Part shown: positions 35,054-42,220 of the stretch, piece after piece
Numbering within the stretch: position 1 is the first letter of the stretch
Layout of the letters: the number at the start of each line of letters is the position of its first letter
From: Draconibacterium mangrovi_A
Lineage (GTDB): Bacteria > Bacteroidota > Bacteroidia > Bacteroidales > Prolixibacteraceae
DNA: 64,000 bases
Assembly: GCF_037646455.1 (NCBI RefSeq)
Contig: NZ_JBBIXN010000004.1
Coordinates: 62,001-126,000, forward strand
Reading direction: 5' to 3'
Translations under genes and position numbers: made by a program
The notes under the pieces: generated by a model
The model's input: only the letters and a program-made list of their open reading frames with translations
What the model was told of the DNA's origin: nothing
Databases searched by the model: none

Positions 35054-36337
35054 GTATTCAAACCGATCTCTAAAAGCCCACAAGCCAATTGCCGGATTGG
35101 AAATGTAAAACACTTCTTCGCCATCAGGCAGGGTATTGTAGCCGTCTTTCAACTTTGTGGGATCATATTTTGCAGTCATCTCGTCAAAATCACCATAAAT
35201 AAAACCAACGCTCTCAATTTCTTTCTGCGTCAGATTGCCTTCGGCTTTCCCGGGGCAGTAGGTTATGCTAAAGCGACCTTCTGATGAACCATGGATGAGG
35301 TGAGCTGCCGCTCCCAGGTTACTCCTGAGGTCTTCGTTCTCATCAACCAGTTTTAAGGTGTGAGGCGTTCCGAAATAACCATATTTACGAATGAGCTTGT
35401 CGATCTGTTTATCTTCACCAAATTCTTTTAGTGCCGGAGCCAGAACGATCAGTTCACCATCGTCGGCCAGTGCCATACGGGTGCGGTAGATACTTTTGTT
35501 ACCCAGCCAGGTACTTTTAAATTCGGTTGGATCGAGCCAAACCACCGCTTTTTTTATCGGTTTATCCAGCATCTCGAAATTCACTTCGAGCGATAATTTG
35601 GCTGCCTTATCAAACACATCAAAATCGTCGCCGATAAACAAGCCGAAAGTCTGCAGTTTGCCCTGTTTGTTCAGGCCAACCACGGTTTGCACATAAACAA
35701 TGGGCATATGTGCCGCAAAATGTTCCGATGCATAGTTGAATACTTTACGCACCGGAGTATCAGCGCGACCCATCATTTTTTCCATGCCATAGGCTGCACC
35801 AATGTAATGGCTTTTGTTAATGCCTTCGGAACCACCTGTACCTACAAAAATGTTTTTGTTGTAATTAGCCATTCCCACTACTTCGTGCGGCACCACCTGG
35901 CCAATAGACAGGATAAGGTCGAAATTACCCTCCACCAGCAATTTATTTACTTGTGCCGGCCAGGGATAATCAACCGCGCCTCCCGAAACTTCCTTGATAA
36001 ATTCGGCAGGAACATTTCCAAGCGTAATCACGTCGTTTCGCCAGTCGTGTTCGCGAATGAGACCGGCTGGCATTTTACCAAACATATGGCTGATCTGGTC
36101 AGGAGTCATGGGCGTATGCGTTCCCAAAGCCGGTAACACATCGGTAAGTTTATCACCAAAATATTCCCAGGCAAATTCGGTAAGGTCGCCTGCTTTTGAG
36201 GGCAGACGGGTATAATCGGGTGGTACAGCGAGTACCTTTTTTCTTGCTCCCATTTTGTCTAGCGCTTCAAAAAGTCCTTTTCTAAGATCTTCTCGTGTTA
36301 GCGATGTTTTGGTGGAACCGTTTTCGTAAAAAATCAT
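35051..36337 (-). CDS. LarA-like nickel-dependent racemase/epimerase (DUF2088)
   Basis: A 428-residue protein; the ATG at 36337 (MIFYENGSTK) is chosen, as the frame upstream translates a 6-bp repeat. The N-terminal LarA_N domain has PPDYTR and GTHTPMT, whose His matches LarA; IGQVVPHEVVGMAN holds the second His region; NIFVGTGGSEG follows. LarA homologues racemise or epimerise 2-hydroxy acids, including D-gluconate, using a nickel-pincer cofactor made by LarB/C/E, which are not in the window. Neighbouring sugar-acid genes favour an aldonate substrate (inference). Confidence 0.85.
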   Translation of the reverse strand: MIFYENGSTKTSLTREDLRKGLFEALDKMGARKKVLAVPPDYTRLPSKAGDLTEFAWEYFGDKLTDVLPALGTHTPMTPDQISHMFGKMPAGLIREHDWRNDVITLGNVPAEFIKEVSGGAVDYPWPAQVNKLLVEGNFDLILSIGQVVPHEVVGMANYNKNIFVGTGGSEGINKSHYIGAAYGMEKMMGRADTPVRKVFNYASEHFAAHMPIVYVQTVVGLNKQGKLQTFGLFIGDDFDVFDKAAKLSLEVNFEMLDKPIKKAVVWLDPTEFKSTWLGNKSIYRTRMALADDGELIVLAPALKEFGEDKQIDKLIRKYGYFGTPHTLKLVDENEDLRSNLGAAAHLIHGSSEGRFSITYCPGKAEGNLTQKEIESVGFIYGDFDEMTAKYDPTKLKDGYNTLPDGEEVFYISNPAIGLWAFRDRFEY

Positions 36338-36350
36338 GTTATTTGAATTA

Positions 36351-36380
36351 GGCGGAGGCCGAGGCAAAGGCAAAGAAAAC
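36351..36380. repeat. 6-bp-period repeat, left arm flanking four-helix-bundle gene 2
   Basis: Units GGCGGA, GGCCGA, GGCAAA, GGCAAA, GAAAAC at 6-bp spacing. Segment 36363-36378 (GGCAAAGGCAAAGAAA) is inverted at 36805-36820 with one mismatch, so the gene lies between terminal inverted repeats. Confidence 0.75.
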
Positions 36381-36399
36381 GCCGATGCCGGTTTCCGCA

Positions 36400-36765
36400 T
36401 TATTTTTCCAGTGAATGTATTAAAGCATTTAATTCCTCAATTACATCCTTGTAACGTACAATTAAATTCTCGACAATTTCAGCCGATGTATAGTTTTCGG
36501 CTTCCGCAACCAAAATCTGGCTGATGGCTTCGTAGGCACTACCTCTTGATATTTTATAGAATCGGGTTTTATCTCTGGCTTCAAAACGACCATATCCTTC
36601 GGCTATATTATGAACACAGGAATTTGCCGCTCTTCTCAAATCATCAGTGAGTGCATATTTTTCTTCAGGAGGAAAAGTTCGGGTGATTTTGTACACGTCT
36701 CGCAAAATAGCAAATGCCTTTTGCCAAACCGTCATATCCCTAAAATCATTGTACTTTTTAATCAT
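36400..36765 (-). CDS. Four-helix-bundle protein, S23 / 23S rRNA intervening-sequence family (copy 2)
   Basis: A 121-residue helical protein starting at an ATG. Typical family pattern: FRDMTVWQKAFAI at the N-terminus, LTDDLRRAANSCVHNIAEGYGRF split here as LRRAANSCVHNIAEGYGR (about 43-60), then RFYKISRGSAYE and a long C-terminal helix. It lies between the LarA-like and PfkB genes, which otherwise would be neighbours in one operon, and is flanked by inverted 6-bp repeat arrays. It is distinct in sequence from copy 1, so the two are not a recent duplication. Function unknown. Confidence 0.92.
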   Translation of the reverse strand: MIKKYNDFRDMTVWQKAFAILRDVYKITRTFPPEEKYALTDDLRRAANSCVHNIAEGYGRFEARDKTRFYKISRGSAYEAISQILVAEAENYTSAEIVENLIVRYKDVIEELNALIHSLEK

Positions 36766-36808
36766 CTCGAATTTTCCTGATCTTTTCTCCAGACTTTTTT
36801 CTTCTTTC

Positions 36809-36856
36809 TTTGCCTTCGCCTATGCCTATGCCTTCGCCTGTGCCTAAGCCTTCTTC
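36809..36856. repeat. 6-bp-period repeat, right arm flanking four-helix-bundle gene 2
   Basis: Units TTTGCC, TTCGCC, TATGCC, TATGCC, TTCGCC, TGTGCC, TAAGCC, TTCTTC. It is the inverted form of the left-arm GGC-type unit and stops 5 bp before the PfkB stop codon. Confidence 0.85.
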
Positions 36857-36861
36857 TCTGC

Positions 36862-37941
36862 TTAACGTTTTACACGTGCATTTCCGCCCCAGATGCTCCA
36901 AACCTGTTCTTCGTCGGCAGGTTGTGCATAATCGGTGAGGAAAGTGGTGGCCATAGCACCGGTTGCCCAGCCAAACTGAGGCCATTTTTCAGGATCCCAG
37001 CCTTTTAGTATTCCGTAAAGCATGCCGCCTACATAACCGTCGCCACCACCAATCCGGTCGAGTACAGTTATTTTTCGCGGTTCAACCACATGCCAGTTAT
37101 CGCCTTCCAACATAATTGCACCCCAAAGGTGTTCGTTTACGCTGATTACTTCACGCAAAGTTGTGGCAAATACCGAAGCATTCGGGAATGTTTCTTTCAC
37201 TCTCGTGATGAGACCTTTGAAGCCATCAATTTTAGCTTTTAATCCTTCGCCGCCGGCCGGTGGTCCTTCAATACCAAAACACAACTGGAAGTCTTCTTCA
37301 TTTCCTATTAGAATATCAGAAACAGAAGCAATTTCAGTGAAGTCTTTGCGGAGTTGCTCTTCACGTCCTTTCCAGAATGATGCGCGGTGATTCAGATCGA
37401 ATGAAATACGCGTGCCGTGTTTTTTAGCTGCACGTGCAACTTCCAGGCAAAACTGGGTGGTTTCGGGCGATAAAGCGCCAATTAATCCGGACAGGTGAAC
37501 AATCTGCACACCTTCTTCTCCGAAAATTCGTTCGAGATCGAAATCCTTCACATTCAAAGTTCGGCCAACTTCGCCGGCACGATCGTTAAAAACGCGCGGC
37601 CCGCGCAATCCGTAGCCACTATCAGCAATATTAATCTGGTGACGGTAACCCCATGGATTACCCTGTTCAACTTCCGGTCCTTCGTAGTCCATATGGCGGG
37701 CGCGCAGATTACTTTTAATGAATTGTGCAATCGGACTTCCTTTTACAAAGGTTGTCAGCACTTTAACCGGCATTCCAAGGTAAGAAGGAATGCTGGCCAC
37801 ATTGGTTTCGGCGCTGGTGGCTTGCATGGTGAACTTGTCACTGGAATGAACCGGTTGCCCGTTATCGGGTGTTATTCGTGTTCCCATGCTGGTAGGAACC
37901 AACATGGCATATTTGCAGTTTTGCTTTAATTCGATACTCAT
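36862..37941 (-). CDS. PfkB-family sugar kinase, probably 2-keto-3-deoxygluconate kinase-like
   Basis: A 359-residue ribokinase-fold enzyme. The C-terminal signature reads VLDRIGGGDGYVGGMLYGI: the usual GAGD anion-hole motif is GGGD, with the catalytic Asp kept. SFDLNHRASFW matches the DxNxR segment of KDG and related kinases. The N-terminus is slightly unusual (CKYAMLVPTSMGTRI). It lies between the SDR gene and the LarA-like gene, so phosphorylation of a keto-deoxy sugar acid or keto-sugar is likely. Confidence 0.87.
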   Translation of the reverse strand: MSIELKQNCKYAMLVPTSMGTRITPDNGQPVHSSDKFTMQATSAETNVASIPSYLGMPVKVLTTFVKGSPIAQFIKSNLRARHMDYEGPEVEQGNPWGYRHQINIADSGYGLRGPRVFNDRAGEVGRTLNVKDFDLERIFGEEGVQIVHLSGLIGALSPETTQFCLEVARAAKKHGTRISFDLNHRASFWKGREEQLRKDFTEIASVSDILIGNEEDFQLCFGIEGPPAGGEGLKAKIDGFKGLITRVKETFPNASVFATTLREVISVNEHLWGAIMLEGDNWHVVEPRKITVLDRIGGGDGYVGGMLYGILKGWDPEKWPQFGWATGAMATTFLTDYAQPADEEQVWSIWGGNARVKR

Positions 37942-38019
37942 TTTCTATTCGTTTTAAACACCTTTTCAAAACTACGTTCAAAAGGCTCATAGGTTAATAT
38001 TTTCTTTTTCAGGTAGAAG

Positions 38020-38871
38020 CTAAACTCCTCCAAATGCACTGTATCCGCCATCAACAGGAATAACTATTCCGGTAATAAAGTTTGAAACATCCGAAATAAG
38101 GAAAAGTGTTGCTCCCTGCAGATCTTCCGGTTCTCCGAATTTTCCCATCGGTGTGTTGTCCACAATTTTTTGACCGCGCGGCGAATACTTTCCGGTTTTT
38201 TCATCCATAACCAGGAAACGGTTTTGATGGGTAATAAAAAATCCCGGAGCAATGGCATTCACACGAATTCCAACTTTTGCCAGGTGCACCGACAACCATT
38301 CAGTAAAATTATTGATGGATGCTTTGGCTGCTGAATAAGCGGGAATCTTGGTAAGCGGCTTGTAGGAGTTCATCGATGAAATATTCAAAACCACACCTTT
38401 CTTATTTTTCAGCATGTCGCGGGTGAAAACCATAGTTGGCAGTAAAGTTCCTTTAAAATTCAGGGCAAATACTTTATCGAAACCTTCCATTTCCAGACCG
38501 TAAAATGTATCTTCCAGCGCATCGAGGTTCTCGTCCAGTATTTGTTCAACTTTTGTTGTAGCCTGCGGACTGTTTCCTCCGGCACCGTTAATTAGTATAT
38601 TTATCTCTCCCAGTCTTTCGTTGATCACGGCTTTTGCGGCTTCCAGCGATTCTTTATCAAGAACATTGGCTGCCACGCCAATTACCTCAGCACCCGATTC
38701 GGCAGCGATCTCCTCCGCCACCTTATCGGCCACTTCTTTGTTGATGTCGGCAATGGCGATTTTGGTTCCTACAGATGCAATGGCTTTTACCATGGCACTT
38801 CCCAAAACACCGGCGCCCCCGGTTATTACACAAACTTTTCCGCGTAAATCGTCAAATGATAATGGATTCAT
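38020..38871 (-). CDS. SDR oxidoreductase, fructuronate reductase / keto-aldonate reductase-like
   Basis: A 283-residue classical SDR. Seen: cofactor loop TGGAGVLGSAM (about 17-27), NGAGGN (96-101), catalytic Ser in ISSMNSYKP and Y/K in AYSAAKASINNF, and a PGFFITHQNRFL substrate loop. The ITHQNRF segment and length resemble the SDR type of D-mannonate oxidoreductase found in uronate clusters. First enzyme gene after the LacI-type regulator. Specificity is inferred. Confidence 0.87.
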   Translation of the reverse strand: MNPLSFDDLRGKVCVITGGAGVLGSAMVKAIASVGTKIAIADINKEVADKVAEEIAAESGAEVIGVAANVLDKESLEAAKAVINERLGEINILINGAGGNSPQATTKVEQILDENLDALEDTFYGLEMEGFDKVFALNFKGTLLPTMVFTRDMLKNKKGVVLNISSMNSYKPLTKIPAYSAAKASINNFTEWLSVHLAKVGIRVNAIAPGFFITHQNRFLVMDEKTGKYSPRGQKIVDNTPMGKFGEPEDLQGATLFLISDVSNFITGIVIPVDGGYSAFGGV

Positions 38872-38885
38872 AATTTTTTATTGGT

Positions 38886-39896
38886 TTATTTAAATTCTTT
38901 GTAATAGTCCACGTTTTCTTTGGTTATAATATCGATGGAAGTGTAATTTTTTATTTCAATTTCACGCTTCTGAACCACACTCCTGAATAATTTATTGACC
39001 GCATTATAGCCTTGTTCTTCGGGTCGCTGGCATATCAGAAACTGGACCAGGTCCTTCTTCAGAAAATCCACATTTTCTTTAACAAGATCGTGGCCGATCA
39101 CCATAATTCCTTTACGTCCCGTTTGCTCCAAAAGGTTACCGATATGGAACACTTTTGAGTTGGTTACAAAAATCCCTTTAATGTTCTTTGTATCGATGAT
39201 TACTTCAATTTTTTTCATCCACTCCCGGTCATCCGTATCCGGCACATCGGTGGTGAATAACTGATGCGGTGTAAATTCTTTTTTAAGAAACCAGTCGTAA
39301 AAGGCTTTTTCGCGTTGGATCAAGTGGTTTTGGTTGTCCATTTCTTTGGCAAAATGCACCACCATGATATTTCCGTCGGGAAGGATCATGTCGAGCAGTT
39401 TTCCCGATACAAGTCCGCTTTGGTACGAATCCTGACCAATATAACTCAATTGTCCCGCATCTTTAATTTCCGAATCGATAAAAACGAAAGGAATGTTCAG
39501 TGCTTTCAGCTCATCGATAAACTGCAAGGCTTCTTTTTTAAAGAAGGGCGCAAGCACCACTCCGTCGGGTTGTAATTCCAGAATCTTATCACATTCTTCA
39601 CTAAAACTTTTCGAGTCGTTTTGTTTAAATTGGAACGACTGGATCTGCAGTCCGTATTGCGGAAGTTCTGAAATCCGCTTTTCCACACCCACCAGCGGTT
39701 TGTTCCAGTATCCGTCTTCCGAAGGTGGTTCGGGCAGAAGTGTAGCAAACAGGGCCGACTTTTTCGAAGCCAATGTACTGGCCAGAATATTCGGTTGGTA
39801 GTTCAACTCGTCGATGATACTGAGAATCTTTTTTCGTGTTGATTCAGCTACCTCGCCACGGTTATGTAGTACCCTGTCAACTGTTCCGATCGACAC
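38886..39896 (-). CDS. LacI-family transcriptional regulator, start codon unclear
   Basis: From the GTG at 39896 the product has 336 residues, but this cuts the DNA-binding domain: the frame stays open upstream to about 39968 and encodes RIKDIAVRAKV, the first helix of the HTH, directly before SIGTVDRVLHNRG. No ATG, GTG or TTG exists in that extension, so the true start may be ATA, ATC or GTT (39929-39968). The sugar-binding domain (about 60-330) is intact, of the periplasmic-binding type (VFIDSEIKDAGQLSYIGQD). It likely controls the adjacent sugar-acid genes and itself. Confidence 0.88.
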   Translation of the reverse strand: MSIGTVDRVLHNRGEVAESTRKKILSIIDELNYQPNILASTLASKKSALFATLLPEPPSEDGYWNKPLVGVEKRISELPQYGLQIQSFQFKQNDSKSFSEECDKILELQPDGVVLAPFFKKEALQFIDELKALNIPFVFIDSEIKDAGQLSYIGQDSYQSGLVSGKLLDMILPDGNIMVVHFAKEMDNQNHLIQREKAFYDWFLKKEFTPHQLFTTDVPDTDDREWMKKIEVIIDTKNIKGIFVTNSKVFHIGNLLEQTGRKGIMVIGHDLVKENVDFLKKDLVQFLICQRPEEQGYNAVNKLFRSVVQKREIEIKNYTSIDIITKENVDYYKEFK

Positions 39897-39968
39897 CTTG
39901 GCCCTGACCGCAATGTCTTTTATTCGTATTTGTTTGTTGGATTCGATAACTGATTGTTTTATAGTTAT

Positions 39969-40257
39969 TTAGTTAATAAGTTTAATTTTGATACTTACAA
40001 ATCTAAAGAAAAAATTTGTTTTTCGTGTTCGTACACGGAAAATTTAAGTTAAATTTGGAAATGGAGGACGAACCAATAAAATTAACGGTAAAGTCGCAGT
40101 AATTAGTTGCTTTTATCGCTAAAGGAAATTCAGATTTTTGCTGTCAGAAAATGTTCGATTCAGGGAAAAAAATTTTGTAATCAGTAAACTTCCTCTTAAG
40201 TTTAAAAAGTTGAATCGTAACAAATCAAAACAATATTCAAATCTAAACTAATACAAC
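39969..40257. promoter_or_regulatory. Divergent control region, LacI-type gene / Tat oxidoreductase
   Basis: 289 AT-rich bases between divergent genes. It must hold the promoters of both units and probably LacI-type operators. I found no convincing operator palindrome by eye; nothing else is seen. Confidence 0.4.
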
Positions 40258-41667
40258 ATGCAAAACCGAAGAGAATTTTTGACCCTCGTTGGCACCATTG
40301 CTGCCGGCGCCGTAGTTGCCGATCCTTTAAAAGCCTCCGTTTTGGCCGATTCGAAAATGAAAGTGGTACTGGTTGGAACCGGTATCCGCGGAAACAGTTT
40401 CTGGGGCAAACGACTTGTCGATGTGTACAGCGATATCCTTGAGTTTGTTGCACTGGTTGATATTAACCCGGGCCGTGTAAAATATGCTGCCGATTACATT
40501 GGCGTTGGCCCCGATTGCAAGACCTACACCGATTTTGATGAAATGATCAGCGAGAATTCGCCTGATCTGATCATTGTTACAACGCCCGATGCAACTCATC
40601 ACGAGTATATCATTAAGGGATTGAAAAATGGTGTTGATGTGCTGACCGAAAAACCACTGACTACCGACGAAGACAAATGCCAGCAAATACTGGATGCCGA
40701 ACGCCTCTCCAAACGTAAAGTAATAGTTGGATTTAACTACCGTTGGAGCCCGTACAGCACAAAAATAAAGGAGCTGCTGATGAATAAAGCCATTGGCGAC
40801 CTCGTTTCGGTTGATTTTACCTGGATGCTGAACACCAGTCACGGGGCATCGTATTTCCGCCGGTGGCACGGACAGCGCGAGTGGAGTGGTACTCTGCTTA
40901 TACATAAGGCTACGCACCATTTCGACCTGCTGAACTGGTGGATCGATTCCGATCCTGCGGAAGTGTTTGCCTACGGCGACCTTGAATTTTACGGAAGGCG
41001 ACCCGAGAAAAGCGGGGTGAACTGCCGTAACTGCGATGAAAAAGCAACCTGCCCGTTTTACTGGGACATTACAAAAGACAAAACAGCTTACAACCTGTAT
41101 GTAAAAAACGAACAATACGACGGCTATATCCGCGACAACTGTTTGTTCCGCCCCGAGATAAACATTTACGACAAAATGAATGTAAATGTAAAATACGCCA
41201 ACAATGTAATTCTGAATTACATGTTGACTACCTATTCGCCCTGGGAAGGCTGGCGTGTTGCTTTTAACGGAACTGAAGGCCGCTTGGAGGCTTTCCTTGA
41301 TGTCCCTTATCTCGAAGAAGTAAAACTGTCGCAGGACGAATTGCACGCGGCCGAAATGGACCAATCGGGAAATGCCGATATTCGTTATAAACCAATGATT
41401 CTGCATAAACTATGGAGCAAACCCGAGACCATTGAAGTTGGTTTCCAGCGCGGAGGACACGGTGGTGGCGATGTGCGTTTGCACGACCAGATCTTCCGAA
41501 ATGACCAGGAACAGGATAAGTACCTGCACATGGCCGGTACCCGCGACGGCGCCATGTCGATATTGATTGGAACTGCGGCTCGTAACAGCATCGAAAGTGG
41601 TGAGCCGGTAAGTGTAGCCAGCTTAACTACACTACAACCGCGAGCAAAACGAATTGTGAAATCATAA
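40258..41667 (+). CDS. Gfo/Idh/MocA-family oxidoreductase with Tat signal
   Basis: A 469-residue exported dehydrogenase. The N-terminus NRREFLTLVGTIAAGAV is a twin-arginine-type signal (RRxFL), implying folding with cofactor before export. Seen: LVGTGIRGNSF nucleotide loop (about 38-48), TEKPLTTDE with the conserved Lys, and HKATHHFDLLNWW. A Cys group (NCRNCDEKATCPFYW, about 258-272, and DNC at about 297) could bind a metal. Related Bacteroidota proteins act on sugars or glycans in the periplasm. Divergent from the LacI-type gene, so it may belong to the same regulon. Confidence 0.88.
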   Translation: MQNRREFLTLVGTIAAGAVVADPLKASVLADSKMKVVLVGTGIRGNSFWGKRLVDVYSDILEFVALVDINPGRVKYAADYIGVGPDCKTYTDFDEMISENSPDLIIVTTPDATHHEYIIKGLKNGVDVLTEKPLTTDEDKCQQILDAERLSKRKVIVGFNYRWSPYSTKIKELLMNKAIGDLVSVDFTWMLNTSHGASYFRRWHGQREWSGTLLIHKATHHFDLLNWWIDSDPAEVFAYGDLEFYGRRPEKSGVNCRNCDEKATCPFYWDITKDKTAYNLYVKNEQYDGYIRDNCLFRPEINIYDKMNVNVKYANNVILNYMLTTYSPWEGWRVAFNGTEGRLEAFLDVPYLEEVKLSQDELHAAEMDQSGNADIRYKPMILHKLWSKPETIEVGFQRGGHGGGDVRLHDQIFRNDQEQDKYLHMAGTRDGAMSILIGTAARNSIESGEPVSVASLTTLQPRAKRIVKS

Positions 41668-41679
41668 ATCTAATATATT

Positions 41680-41716
41680 GGGGATCTGACTCGAAGTCGG
41701 GTCCCTAATTTTTGGT
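41680..41716 (+). terminator. Terminator after the Tat oxidoreductase gene
   Basis: GGGATCTGAC pairs with GTCGGGTCCC (including two G-T pairs) around a TCGAA loop, followed by TAATTTTT. Confidence 0.75.
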
Positions 41717-42129
41717 TTCGATTACTATAAAGGTGTGCCTTGTTTGATTATAAAGAATTCAGGGTGACGGTATTTTGAATTATCTTTCCACTTAAAATGC
41801 ATACTCCATATTGTCATTATAAGAAAGCACTTAAAGTTAAACATCATAGGCCTAGTACCATAATTTCATACATTATTTTGTGAATTGTGCCTTCGTTGTT
41901 TGAAATAATTTCAGCGAAAGGTGGATTTACTGCTTTTGGAATGTTCTTTTCCTGTGTCGCATCCGGCGACATTATCATGCATTACATGATACGAAAACTT
42001 GAGACAATTTCGCTTTTATATTCTTTCATAGTGAAGATCTTTTACGATCTGGATTGCAACAACGGCATAAAAGTTTATTATTTCTATAAGCTACGGGTGT
42101 CAGTTTGAGCTGATTTTGAGATGTTTTAG
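41717..42129. other. Gene-free stretch
   Basis: AT-rich, with no supported gene. A 73-codon GTG-started frame at 41887-42108 has no family features and unlikely composition. No repeats were seen. Confidence 0.5.
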
Positions 42130-42159
42130 TTTGATAACTCCACCTTTTGCCGTAACTTG
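42130..42159 (+). promoter_or_regulatory. Putative promoter of the LamG/BspA-repeat gene
   Basis: TTTG at 42130-42133 and TAACTTG at 42153-42159 are 19 bp apart, a fair match to the Bacteroidota TTTG / TAnnTTTG pair. A TAACTTG also occurs about 60 bp upstream of the amidohydrolase gene at 50116. Confidence 0.45.
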
Positions 42160-42220
42160 AATATTAACACACATATGTAGCTGATCCCAAAGTTATTTGT
42201 TAATCTTAAAATCAATCAAC

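Noticed and set aside
36338..36400. N-terminal extension of the LarA-like protein
   Set aside because: It translates the 6-bp repeat; the ATG at 36337 is the family start.
41887..42108. 73-codon GTG-started frame
   Set aside because: No start signal, no recognisable family, and composition unlike neighbouring genes.
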